This document shows, in pieces, positions 8,974-16,609 of a DNA stretch of 64,000 nt. The stretch is from the NCBI GenBank assembly GCA_963667815.1, contig OY764021.1; one strand, 5' to 3'. The DNA comes from Saccharicrinis sp963667815. Lineage in GTDB: Bacteria; Bacteroidota; Bacteroidia; Bacteroidales; Marinilabiliaceae. Position numbers and translations under genes: made by a program. Under the pieces are notes generated by a model. It was not told where the DNA came from. It worked only from the letters and a program-made list of their open reading frames with translations, and searched no databases. Positions within the stretch are counted from its first letter, which is position 1. Each line of letters opens with the position of its first letter.

Positions 8974-10437
8974 TTAAATATGAAACCAATCATTATAATC
9001 AACAGGAGCGTTAATATGAATATTTTTATGATGGTATTCATTTTTTAAAGCATTATACTCATAATCTTTTTGCCATTCGGTTGCTTTTGTGGCAACTTGT
9101 TTTATAGCATCAATAATATAATCAATTTCTTTGTTAGTTGTTGTAGGATGAATAGATAAACGTACCCAACCCGGTTTTTCAGATAAGTCACCTTTGTTTA
9201 TCTTACTTGTTATTTTATTTGATGTGTAATAATCTACATGTAAAAGATAGTGTCCGTAAGTTCCTGCACAGCTACATCCTCCTCTGACTTGTATTCCAAA
9301 ATGATCATTTAATAATCGAACAACTAAATTGAAGTGGATATCATCGAGATAAAATGAAATGGCCCCAAGACGATCATCAACATTATCAGCTAAGATATTC
9401 ATGCCCTGAATTTTTTTTAACTCAGATAAAATTTTATGGACTTGCTCCTTTTCTCGTTCCCTCATTTTCTGAGGATTCATCTGTTCTTTTAGTTTGATGC
9501 ATAGAGCAGCTTTTATCGACTGAAGAAAACCAGGGGTGCCACCATCTTCACGGGCTTCAATATCATCAATGTATCTGTATTTTCCCCATCTGTTTGTCCA
9601 GTCCACAGTTCCTCCGCCAGAGTTGTCAGGAGCATGATTGTGATATATGGCATTGTTGAATACAATTACTCCACTGCTTCCCGGACCTCCCAAAAATTTA
9701 TGTGGGGAAAAAAATATTGAATCCAAACTTTCAAGAGGATCTTCAGGATGCATATTGATGTTTACATATGGAGCTGATGCCGCAAAATCAACAAAACAAA
9801 AACCTCCATTCTTATGCATGATTTTTGCCAATTCGTAATATGGAGTTTCTATTCCGGTAACATTTGAACAGGCAGAAAATGATCCTATTTTTAAAGTACG
9901 ATTGTTATATTTTTTAATCTCTTTAGTTAACGATTCGGGGTTTACAAGTAAATCCTCAGTGGGTTCAAGAACCACAACATCGGCGTTTGACTCTAACCAT
10001 GATGTATGATTAGAGTGGTGTTCCATATGTGTAATAAACACAACAGGTTTATGTTCCGGAGGGATATGGTAATATCTTTGAGCCTGCTCCGGAACTCTCA
10101 TTCCAAGGATGCGTTGTAATTTGTTAATCACAGATGTCATGCCTGTTCCTGCAGTAATGATGATGTCATCTTTATCAGCATTAACATGGTTTTTAATAAT
10201 TTGATGTGATTGTTTATAAATATTTGTCATAATCATTCCAGTGTCGCTTGACTCGGAATGTGTATTAGCCACCATGGGGCCAATTTTATTTTTTATAATA
10301 TCTTCTATCGGTCCATAGAGTCTTCCGCTTGCTATCCAATCTGCATAAACTAAAGGTTTTTCTCCCATTGGAGTTTCAATCATTGAATCAAATCCAATAG
10401 TGTTCATCCTGAATTTGTTAAAATGTTGTTCTAGCAT
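8974..10437 (-). CDS. Class V aminotransferase / cysteine-desulfurase-like PLP enzyme
   Basis: A 487-residue fold-type I PLP enzyme. The Schiff-base lysine is in SIFFSPHKFLGGPGSSGVI; the PLP-facing Asp is in GGFCFVDFAASAP; ITAGTGMTSVINK forms the phosphate-binding loop; and RGGCSCAGTYGHYLL near residue 390 carries cysteines where desulfurases have the active Cys. It could be a cysteine desulfurase or another class V enzyme; it is longer than SufS or IscS (about 400) and no Fe-S assembly gene is nearby, so a housekeeping Fe-S role is not supported. The upstream TTG at 10446 is in frame, but the ATG at 10437 is preferred. The AlkD-like gene lies 87 bp upstream on the same strand. Confidence 0.8.
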   Translation of the reverse strand: MLEQHFNKFRMNTIGFDSMIETPMGEKPLVYADWIASGRLYGPIEDIIKNKIGPMVANTHSESSDTGMIMTNIYKQSHQIIKNHVNADKDDIIITAGTGMTSVINKLQRILGMRVPEQAQRYYHIPPEHKPVVFITHMEHHSNHTSWLESNADVVVLEPTEDLLVNPESLTKEIKKYNNRTLKIGSFSACSNVTGIETPYYELAKIMHKNGGFCFVDFAASAPYVNINMHPEDPLESLDSIFFSPHKFLGGPGSSGVIVFNNAIYHNHAPDNSGGGTVDWTNRWGKYRYIDDIEAREDGGTPGFLQSIKAALCIKLKEQMNPQKMREREKEQVHKILSELKKIQGMNILADNVDDRLGAISFYLDDIHFNLVVRLLNDHFGIQVRGGCSCAGTYGHYLLHVDYYTSNKITSKINKGDLSEKPGWVRLSIHPTTTNKEIDYIIDAIKQVATKATEWQKDYEYNALKNEYHHKNIHINAPVDYNDWFHI

Positions 10438-10524
10438 GAAATGCAAGTTTTAGTATTTCTAATAATTAGGATAAATATAGATATTGGAGCTTAAAAAAAT
10501 AGTGACATATATTATTGTTAGGGT

Positions 10525-11211
10525 TTATTTTTCCTTTAAAAATGATATTTCCGTTTTTACATCTTCTGTTAACCATGCAGCTATATTATTTGATTGTAAA
10601 TCGTTAATAATACTTTCAACTTTATTCAAATATATTTCTGAATACCTGCAGAGTTGACGTAAAAACCTCCCTTTTACCCGTAACATAAATTGGGAGTCAT
10701 TTTCTAAATCAGAGATGATTTGATTCAGCAGCACTTCAATTTCCTGATTGGTTAAATGATTTCCTTTTTGTAAAAATGTTGCCACAGCTACCCATGCCGC
10801 AGACTGTTGAAGATTATTTTCTGACAGTAGTAACAAAGAGCAGGTACTATAAGTATCATCTAATTTCCATAAAGTATTTGCACCAAGCTGTTCTGCTATT
10901 TCGTTGGTAGGTATCATTTGCAACCATTCCTTTATTATTAGATCCGAATCTGTTTGTGGATCAATAATTAAAGTGGCTAAAATCATTGTTTCTCTAATTT
11001 CTCTATGCCACAGTCTGTTTGCCAATTCGTTGTTTCCAATGTATTTTTTAGATAGTTGTCGAAGCCATAAAATACTTGCTCCATAATTAAGTTTATACTC
11101 CAGACCTTTTTGCTTCATTTGATAAGAAACATCTCCATCCATTAATTTATTCAGCGATTTTAAAATAGAATCAATTTGTTCGCTGTTGCTATCTTGTAAA
11201 AAAAACTTCAT
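10525..11211 (-). CDS. AlkD-like HEAT-like repeat protein (possible DNA alkylation repair)
   Basis: A 228-residue, mostly helical cytosolic protein with no signal peptide. The segments LNYGASILWLRQLSKKYIGN, NRLWHREIRETMILATLI and IIKEWLQMIPTNEIAEQLG resemble the HEAT-like repeats of the AlkC/AlkD DNA glycosylase family, in which non-flipping helices release alkylated purines. The W of WHREIRE and of IIKEWLQ are in plausible DNA-facing positions, but the catalytic Asp of AlkD cannot be assigned with confidence. An alternative is a generic HEAT-repeat protein. The ATG at 11211 follows an AT-rich leader, and the gene is divergent from tRNA-His. Confidence 0.55.
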   Translation of the reverse strand: MKFFLQDSNSEQIDSILKSLNKLMDGDVSYQMKQKGLEYKLNYGASILWLRQLSKKYIGNNELANRLWHREIRETMILATLIIDPQTDSDLIIKEWLQMIPTNEIAEQLGANTLWKLDDTYSTCSLLLLSENNLQQSAAWVAVATFLQKGNHLTNQEIEVLLNQIISDLENDSQFMLRVKGRFLRQLCRYSEIYLNKVESIINDLQSNNIAAWLTEDVKTEISFLKEK

Positions 11212-11294
11212 CGTTTTTATTTTTGTAACGTATTTTATTACAGCTGTTAAGCCTGTAATTGATAATTTTTTTAAACTTTTTTTATTGAAAAGTA

Positions 11295-11326
11295 TTGCAA
11301 ATGTAGTTTTTTTAATGTTATCTTTG
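11295..11326 (+). promoter_or_regulatory. Promoter of tRNA-His
   Basis: TTG at 11295-11297 and TATCTTTG at 11319-11326 match the Bacteroidota -33 and TAnnTTTG -7 elements with a 21-bp spacer. The tRNA begins 20 bp downstream, which fits a short transcribed leader. Confidence 0.65.
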
Positions 11327-11345
11327 CATCGCTTTTAGCAGAAAT

Positions 11346-11420
11346 GGTGGTTGTAGCTCAGTTGGTTAGAGCGCCGGATTGTGGTTCCGGAGGTCGCCGG
11401 TTCGAGACCGGTCTTCCACC
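11346..11420 (+). tRNA. tRNA-His (GTG anticodon)
   Basis: A complete cloverleaf is visible: D arm GCTCAGTTGGTTAGAGC, anticodon stem CCGGA/TCCGG enclosing TTGTGGT with anticodon GTG, and T arm with TTCGAGA loop. The extra G at 11346 pairs with discriminator C at 11420, the histidine identity element. CCA is not encoded. In the acceptor stem, positions 5-68 and 6-67 read T-T (GTGGTTG against CTTCCAC), two mismatches I could not remove by shifting the boundaries. Confidence 0.93.
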
Positions 11421-11431
11421 CAAAACAAAAA

Positions 11432-11460
11432 AACGCAAGTATTATCATAATACTTGCGTT
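11432..11460. terminator. Bidirectional terminator between tRNA-His and dps
   Basis: AACGCAAGTATTA (11432-11444) and TAATACTTGCGTT (11448-11460) form a perfect 13-bp stem with loop TCA. A-runs on the left and T-runs on the right let it act for tRNA-His (+) and for dps (-). Confidence 0.9.
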
Positions 11461-11534
11461 TTTTGTTTCATACAATTTAAACTAGAAAGAAAGTTACTTA
11501 AATTTATTTATTGTTTATTTTTTTGAATTGTATG

Positions 11535-12032
11535 TTAGTTTTTCGAGTTGTTTAACCAAGCTGTTAACATCCAGTGTTCTTTCTCAATTGATTTTATCAT
11601 ACTATTAATTAAATCTATTGTAGCAACATCTCCAGCTTCTTTTGCAGCTTCTGCTACTTTAATTAACTGACCATCTAATTTTTCAATATCAGATAATACA
11701 TCTCTTGTCATTTCAAGAGGAGTAAGGTTGTATCCTGTTTCTTTAATTTCAGATACTTCTAAATATTCTTTTAATGTACTTAAAGGTGTTTGACCGAATA
11801 CGCGAACTCTTTCCGCGATTTCGTCAATGTTGTTAACAGCTGCTGTATATAGTTCTTCAAACTTTTCATGTAAGTCAAAAAAGTCAGGTCCCATTACATT
11901 CCAATGGTAGTTTCTAAGTTTTTGATAAAATACATGATAGTTAGCAATTACATTGTTCATTGATTTTACTAACTCTGCTGTATCTAATCCAGTAAATCCT
12001 AATTTTGAATATGTTTTTGTTGAAGTTTCCAT
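11535..12032 (-). CDS. dps: Dps-family DNA-binding/ferroxidase protein
   Basis: Dps forms a dodecamer that oxidises and stores iron with peroxide and protects DNA in stress. The 165-residue protein has the ferroxidase residues in YHVFYQKLRNYHWNVMG (His) and FFDLHEKFEELYTAAVNNID (His, Asp, Glu), followed by DEIAERVRVFGQTPLSTLKE and a C-terminal EKEHWMLTAWL helix. Length is normal. The N-terminus is short and modestly charged, so DNA binding is less certain than ferroxidase activity. It is the last gene in the leftward stress cluster and lies 66 bp downstream of the Usp gene. Confidence 0.92.
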   Translation of the reverse strand: METSTKTYSKLGFTGLDTAELVKSMNNVIANYHVFYQKLRNYHWNVMGPDFFDLHEKFEELYTAAVNNIDEIAERVRVFGQTPLSTLKEYLEVSEIKETGYNLTPLEMTRDVLSDIEKLDGQLIKVAEAAKEAGDVATIDLINSMIKSIEKEHWMLTAWLNNSKN

Positions 12033-12098
12033 AATGTATATTTTTTATTTTGTTAATAATTGAATTGTTTTAATATTTATTTTAGATTATTGATTCTG

Positions 12099-12941
12099 CT
12101 AGCTATGATCGTGAAACATTAAAATTGCTTTTTCAGATTCTTTAGTAATTTCTAGTGATTGGCTTTTTTGAATCACATTCTCAAAAAAGTTTTTATGTTC
12201 CCTGAGTACTACAACTAAGTCGTAATTATTTTTAAAAGCATAATCATTTATACCCTTACTAATGTCAGATGATTTGATCGTTTTAATTTCTATGTTCTCA
12301 TAATCGATTTGTTGAACGATATCATTGGCAAAATCTAATGAATTTCGGAAGTTTGACTCTTCCTCATCAGAGATGTGTAACATGGTAATATGTGATCTAA
12401 AAACTTTAGCAATGTTTAATAGATCCTTTAATTTTTCAATATCCTCATCCATGAAATCTGAAGCGTAAAGAATTCTATTAAATGGGTTGAAGGTATAATC
12501 TGATGGTAATCTAAGAACCGGACATTCTGCTAATTGAGCGAATTTATCAAAGAAAGATAGTAGTGACACATCTACCCGGAAACTATCCTGTGCAAGAATA
12601 ATCAAGTATGTATCTTTTTCTTTAGATTTTTCTTTAATTAAATGATCAATAGATGAGGTATGTTGTTTGATCTCAATATTTAAATCAGCAGTGTCTTTGT
12701 CAAATTTTTTAACTACTTCTTTAGCTTGGTTGGTTATTTCGAGTAATAGCTCTTGTTGTATTTGTGCTTCGTTGGCAGCTGTTATTGGAGAGGCTCCTGC
12801 TAATGATGATGCTGCAGCATTTTCGACCACTACATCTAGCTCAATATCTTTATTTAATTTTTTACCAAGATGGATACTAGTTTTAATGGCTTCCTCTATG
12901 TTTTTCGTAGTATTTATATACTCAATTATTTTACGTCTCAT
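12099..12941 (-). CDS. Tandem-domain universal stress protein (UspA family)
   Basis: A 280-residue cytosolic protein with two UspA-like halves (about 1-145 and 150-280). The first half is degenerate, the second has the FNRILYASDFMDEDIEKL start typical of Usp domains and LVVVLREHKNFFENVIQKS near the end. The GxxGxxxxGS ATP-binding loop is not intact; that place reads REHKNFFENVIQKSQS, as in Bacteroidota non-nucleotide-binding Usp pairs. A general stress role, for example in stationary phase or oxidative stress, is inferred from the family and from neighbours dps, YtxH, MscS and CsbD. An alanine-rich insert (ENAAASSLAGASPITAANEA) is present near residue 45. Confidence 0.8.
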   Translation of the reverse strand: MRRKIIEYINTTKNIEEAIKTSIHLGKKLNKDIELDVVVENAAASSLAGASPITAANEAQIQQELLLEITNQAKEVVKKFDKDTADLNIEIKQHTSSIDHLIKEKSKEKDTYLIILAQDSFRVDVSLLSFFDKFAQLAECPVLRLPSDYTFNPFNRILYASDFMDEDIEKLKDLLNIAKVFRSHITMLHISDEEESNFRNSLDFANDIVQQIDYENIEIKTIKSSDISKGINDYAFKNNYDLVVVLREHKNFFENVIQKSQSLEITKESEKAILMFHDHS

Positions 12942-13463
12942 GATATTAATTTTTTTGATTTATAAATTTTTTAGTTTCCTGCAGGGTATGTTATATATAT
13001 TTTAATAACGTTGATATTAATACTAGATCAAATACCGTTCTTGATTTCGTATTTGATGCCAAAAAAATATTTAAGTAGACTTAAGATACAGTAAATCAAT
13101 GTGATGTAAAAATGTGTTTTTGGGGAAATTAATTTGATGTACAAAACTGTGTAAGTATTTCAACAAGATCTGTATGCTATAACTGTTGCATACACACCAC
13201 ACTTAAGTTTTACTTGCAATAATCATTGAATAAGTTATTTCATATTGAAATAATGTTGTAGGTTCTCCTCAACTTAACGGAACTATGATATGCCTTGATT
13301 CAGGAAAGTCTTGTGTTATTAATTTCAGTTTATTCCGACGTTTTACAATTACTATGTGTTGATGGTACTGCTCTCACTAATCGCATGAATTATACTTTTA
13401 GTGTTTATAACAACGTAACAATGCATCACCTGCATAGATAACCTGTGACTATAGGGTATAAAA
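12942..13463. other. Intergenic region with no gene seen
   Basis: About 520 bp between the Usp gene and the YtxH terminator. Both strands lack an open frame with plausible codon use. Upstream of the Usp start there is a weak partial sigma-54-like string (TTGGCATCAAATACGA on the minus strand near 13060), which lacks the GC of the -12 element. The rest is AT-rich without obvious repeats. Confidence 0.5.
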
Positions 13464-13505
13464 AAAACAGGAACCACATTCTGTTAAAAGAAGGATTCCT
13501 GTTTT
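13464..13505 (-). terminator. Terminator after the YtxH gene
   Basis: AAAACAGGAA (13464-13473) and TTCCTGTTTT (13496-13505) form a perfect 10-bp stem with a 22-nt loop. Read leftward it is followed by a T-run (complement of 13458-13467). It is 39 bp past the YtxH stop codon. Confidence 0.7.
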
Positions 13506-13544
13506 ATTTTATATGTTGGGTAATGATCTTTAAAAGAGATGATA

Positions 13545-13841
13545 CTATGATTCAATTGTTTCTTCTGATTTTTTGTTTCTGGCATGATTTAATTTGCTCT
13601 TTAGTTCTGCTTCGGCTTGAGATAGCTGGCTTTTTAAATCATCAACTACGTGGTTGACATGCCCTTTCATATCTTCCATTTTTCTATGAACTTCTTGTGT
13701 TGCGTTTTTTGTAATTCGGTGCGACTCTTTTTTAATTTTTCTTCTGGTTTTGTAGCCTTTATCCGGTGCAAATAATACGCCTGCAATGGCTCCAACAGCT
13801 GCTCCTCCTAAAATTCCTAATATTGTTTTTGTATTTGACAT
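13545..13841 (-). CDS. YtxH domain protein
   Basis: A 98-residue protein with an N-terminal glycine/alanine-rich membrane helix (ILGILGGAAVGAIAGVLFAP, residues 8-27), the family hallmark APDKGYKTRRKIKK just after it, and a long charged amphipathic helix to the C-terminus. YtxH proteins are small general-stress membrane proteins of unknown mechanism. A -7 promoter element lies 56 bp upstream and a terminator downstream, so it probably forms its own transcript inside the stress cluster. Confidence 0.85.
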   Translation of the reverse strand: MSNTKTILGILGGAAVGAIAGVLFAPDKGYKTRRKIKKESHRITKNATQEVHRKMEDMKGHVNHVVDDLKSQLSQAEAELKSKLNHARNKKSEETIES

Positions 13842-13896
13842 AACTTAAATCTTTTAATTGTTAAACATTTTTCCTAATTAAGAGAAAAAACCTTGC

Positions 13897-13904
13897 CAAA
13901 TATA
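13897..13904 (-). promoter_or_regulatory. Candidate -7 element for the YtxH gene
   Basis: TATATTTG on the minus strand matches TAnnTTTG exactly and lies 56 bp before the ATG. No TTG was found at the expected -33 spacing, so the call is tentative. Confidence 0.4.
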
Positions 13905-13957
13905 CATTGAAGGTTTTCTGGCTAATATCAGCATTAAAACTGTAGATATTTTCCTCA

Positions 13958-13994
13958 ATTGTGGAACATTTTCCCCAGTGGTAATTTCCACAAT
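13958..13994. repeat. Inverted repeat ATTGTGGAA...TTCCACAAT
   Basis: Nine-base perfect arms (13958-13966 and 13986-13994) separated by 19 nt, between the MscS and YtxH genes. There is no T-run on the minus strand right after it, so it may be an operator or weak terminator. A similar CCACAGGTT/AACCTGTGG palindrome occurs at 18087-18121. Confidence 0.45.
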
Positions 13995-14033
13995 ATTAAT
14001 ATATTCCTTTATTGAATTACACTGAACTAAGAT

Positions 14034-14933
14034 TTACTCACTTTTAGCCTCGGATAAAACTTCACTTAAGGATTTACCACCTTTAATTCCAAAATCAAGT
14101 GTACGTATCGGAAATGTAATGGTAATGTCATTTTTGTCATATGCTTGTTTAATATTTTTAATGCCTTGTGATTGTGCTTTTAGATAATCAGTTTCTGTTT
14201 TAAAATCGACCCAATATTGAACCACGAAGTTGATGGAACTACTGCCGAATTCTGTGTAAAATAGTTCTACAGTTTTGCCTGGTTTTAGGAATTGTATTTC
14301 TTCAATAGCTTTTTTTGTAATGTTTTCTGCCTTTTCAAGATTATCGCCGTAAGAAATACCAACAGAAAGATCAATTCTTCGTTGTCCATTAATAGTGTAA
14401 TGAGTGTAGTAATTTTCAATAATAAGTCTGTTGGGAATAACAACATCCTGCCCTTGAAGTGTGGTTAATGTTGTAGCTCTGATTCCTATTTCTTTGATGG
14501 TGCCATATATATCATTGTATTCTATAATATCGCCAACATTTATAGGACTCTTAACTGCCATGTAAATACCTGATAGAAAATTTGATGCCACATCTTTAAA
14601 AGCAAAACCAACTGCTAATCCTAAAATACCTATTCCTGCCAATAATGAGGTTACAGTTTTATCGAGGTTCAGTACACCCAATGCTACAAATGTACCAGCT
14701 ATAATGATAGATGCGTATACAATGGCGTTTAATAAACTATTTACTGCTTCGTTGTATAGAAATCGATGCAGGGTTTTGCTTACTATATTTCTAATAAATT
14801 TTGCCACAATAAAGGTGATGATTAAAACTAAAACGGCCACCAGGAAATTAGGTAGCATAGATATAATCATTTCATACCAATCAGACAGTTTTATAAAGAT
14901 CTTATTGTATGCATTTGCAAAATTATTAATCAT
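14034..14933 (-). CDS. Small-conductance mechanosensitive channel, MscS family
   Basis: A 299-residue inner-membrane channel that releases solutes in hypo-osmotic shock. Three transmembrane helices lie in about residues 22-125. The pore helix TM3 reads LLAGIGILGLAVGFAFKDVA and has the Gly/Ala packing typical of MscS. The beta domain follows (NVGDIIEYNDIYGTIKEIGI; TTLQGQDVVIPNRLIIENYY) and then the C-terminal alpha/beta domain. Length matches E. coli MscS (286). It lies in the stress cluster, consistent with osmotic protection. Confidence 0.93.
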   Translation of the reverse strand: MINNFANAYNKIFIKLSDWYEMIISMLPNFLVAVLVLIITFIVAKFIRNIVSKTLHRFLYNEAVNSLLNAIVYASIIIAGTFVALGVLNLDKTVTSLLAGIGILGLAVGFAFKDVASNFLSGIYMAVKSPINVGDIIEYNDIYGTIKEIGIRATTLTTLQGQDVVIPNRLIIENYYTHYTINGQRRIDLSVGISYGDNLEKAENITKKAIEEIQFLKPGKTVELFYTEFGSSSINFVVQYWVDFKTETDYLKAQSQGIKNIKQAYDKNDITITFPIRTLDFGIKGGKSLSEVLSEAKSE

Positions 14934-15010
14934 AAGGCAAGTGGGTATATGGAAGATTTATTAACAAGTGGATTAATTACGATGGTAAAATATTACACTA
15001 TTTTATACAA

Positions 15011-15048
15011 AAACACATAAGCCCCTAAATATTTGGACTTATGTGTTT
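15011..15048 (-). terminator. Terminator after the coiled-coil lipoprotein gene
   Basis: AAACACATAAG (15011-15021) and CTTATGTGTTT (15038-15048) pair perfectly over 11 bp with a 16-nt loop. Leftward it is followed by TTTTGTATAAAA. It is 40 bp past the stop of the lipoprotein gene. Confidence 0.65.
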
Positions 15049-15088
15049 GCATTGAATAGTATCGTTTTCTGGTATAAACGTGACGTTG

Positions 15089-15553
15089 TTATACATTATC
15101 ACTAAAAAAGTCTTTTACACTTTTACCAAACTGGTTAAAATCGTGCTTTACTTCTTCTTTTAAATCTTGCCAGTTTTCTTTACCATTATCTCCCAGTTGG
15201 TCAATTTTTGAAGCTATTTTTTTACTCTGAGATTTTAAATCTTCAATAGCATCTTCAGTAGTTTCACTCATTTCTTCACCCGTTAGTTTGGCGTCTTCTT
15301 CAAACTCTTCAATTTTCTCATCAAAATTATTAAGCATCTCTTTTGCTCGATCTTGGAACTCCTCGTTGTTTTCTTCAGCAACGGTTTCAATAGATTGTCC
15401 TAAATCTTTAAGGTCACTCTTTAAGTCCTTTAAATTTTCTTCAATTTTTGTTCCGCTCGATTCTTTTTTTGAAGTTGATTGGTTACAAGAGACCAATGAA
15501 ATGGTTGAAAATATTATTGCTAAAATTGTTATTATCTTAAATTTACTTTTCAT
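15089..15553 (-). CDS. Small coiled-coil lipoprotein
   Basis: A 154-residue protein with a lipoprotein signal (IITILAIIFSTISLVSC, lipid-anchored Cys near residue 23), then an acidic, heptad-rich helix to the end (LKDLKSDLKDLGQSIETVAE and DLKSQSKKIASKIDQLGDNG). It resembles apolipoprotein-like or YtxH/LEA-like envelope stress proteins, but I do not recognise a specific family. It sits 54 bp downstream of the CsbD gene, so the two probably form one transcript ended by the hairpin at 15011-15048. Confidence 0.65.
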   Translation of the reverse strand: MKSKFKIITILAIIFSTISLVSCNQSTSKKESSGTKIEENLKDLKSDLKDLGQSIETVAEENNEEFQDRAKEMLNNFDEKIEEFEEDAKLTGEEMSETTEDAIEDLKSQSKKIASKIDQLGDNGKENWQDLKEEVKHDFNQFGKSVKDFFSDNV

Positions 15554-15607
15554 AATTTTTCTGTTTTTGTGATTATTAATTAAATCTGTTTAGTTAAAAG
15601 AGACGTG

Positions 15608-15796
15608 TTATATAAGATTTTTAATTTCTTTAATTAATTCACTTCTGGCTTTACCAGTCCTTTTTTGTAATGTACCCAAAATCTGATCCTCAATACCTTC
15701 TTTATAGGTTAACTCCTCTTCGGTAAATTCTCCATATTTTTCTTTTAATTTTCCTTTTAACTCGTTCCAGTTTCCTTTAATTTCAAGTTTATCCAT
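15608..15796 (-). CDS. CsbD-like stress protein
   Basis: A 62-residue hydrophilic protein. MDKLEIKGNWNELKGKLKEK and LTYKEGIEDQILGTLQKRTG match the CsbD pattern (GxWxxxKGxxKxxxGxLT...D...G..Q...G). CsbD proteins are abundant general-stress proteins without a known biochemical role. A possible sigma-54-like site lies about 125 bp upstream, and the lipoprotein gene follows 54 bp downstream on the same strand. Confidence 0.88.
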   Translation of the reverse strand: MDKLEIKGNWNELKGKLKEKYGEFTEEELTYKEGIEDQILGTLQKRTGKARSELIKEIKNLI

Positions 15797-15917
15797 GATT
15801 AATTTTTATTTTTTTGTTTATAAATTATAATTGACTGTGTATGTCCGGACTATTACATTGTGATCTACATTGTAAAATAATACAGTCAATAAATGATTTG
15901 CAATCTGACTAATAAAA

Positions 15918-15934
15918 TGAAAACTCTGTGCCAA
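15918..15934 (-). promoter_or_regulatory. Possible sigma-54 (-24/-12) promoter for CsbD and the lipoprotein
   Basis: The minus strand reads TTGGCACAGAGTTTTCA (complement of 15918-15934). The -24 half matches TTGGCAC perfectly, but the -12 half reads TTTC where TTGC is expected. It lies about 120 bp before the CsbD ATG, and a sigma-54 activator gene is 2.2 kb away. The single mismatch falls on a critical base, so confidence is low. Confidence 0.25.
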
Positions 15935-16069
15935 CTTTATTATTTATAGATGGATGAGTGTTTTAAGTTGCAGATATGCAGGTAGATAGGTTGGTGTTGG
16001 CTATTTATAGACTTTTTTCCATTACTTTTATTTGTGGAATATCTTTTACAATAATGTGTAGAAGTTATT

Positions 16070-16471
16070 TCACGATGCTGTTCCCATAATAAGGGTTTCT
16101 ATAAATTTATCAGGTAGAGGTTTGGTTTTAAAATCAACAACAAATGGAAAATCCATTGCTTTTTTAAAGTCAGAATAACGTGTAGAGCTTGTTACAATGA
16201 TGATTTTTGTGTTGATACTTGTATGAGCAAAACGTTCCTGAAACTGATTTAAAAACTCAAAGCCATCCATTATGGGCATGTTTAAATCAAGTAAAATATA
16301 TTCAGGTAGTTTCTGACTATTTTGATGTATGTTGCTCAAATGTTCCAACGCCTCAGTTGCCTCACTTTCTACAATAAAATACTTGTCTAATCCTGCCATT
16401 TCAATGAGCATTTGATGTAACTCAAGCAGAAATGAATCATCATCGATCATTAAAGTTTTATTATATTCCAT
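16070..16471 (-). CDS. Stand-alone response-regulator receiver domain
   Basis: A 133-residue single-domain receiver (CheY type). Acidic pocket in LMIDDDSFLLELHQML, phosphoacceptor Asp in ILLDLNMPIMDGFEFLN, conserved Thr/Ser in IIIVTSSTRYSDF and Lys in VDFKTKPLPDKF. No output domain exists, so it likely signals by protein contact or phosphotransfer. The start was set at the ATG at 16471; a GTG at 16495 is in frame. It lies 138 bp downstream of the PAS histidine kinase gene on the same strand, a plausible cognate pair. Confidence 0.88.
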   Translation of the reverse strand: MEYNKTLMIDDDSFLLELHQMLIEMAGLDKYFIVESEATEALEHLSNIHQNSQKLPEYILLDLNMPIMDGFEFLNQFQERFAHTSINTKIIIVTSSTRYSDFKKAMDFPFVVDFKTKPLPDKFIETLIMGTAS

Positions 16472-16609
16472 ATACTCTAATACATTTATATTCACATGTC
16501 AGATGCAACTCTCAAATAAATTTTAAAGAAGCTTTTGTATGCAACATCAAAACTAAAATTTACAGGACCGTTTCACCTGATTGAAATAATCATTTGTTAG
16601 CCAATTTTA

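Noticed and set aside
12667..13005. 112-codon rightward open frame opposite the Usp gene
   Set aside because: It is antisense to a well-supported gene and reads as a low-complexity shadow.
13050..13070. Sigma-54 promoter upstream of the Usp gene
   Set aside because: Only the -24 half TTGGCA fits; the -12 half lacks GC at the right spacing.
13445..13657. 70-codon rightward open frame
   Set aside because: It overlaps the YtxH terminator and the antisense of the YtxH gene, with poor codon use.
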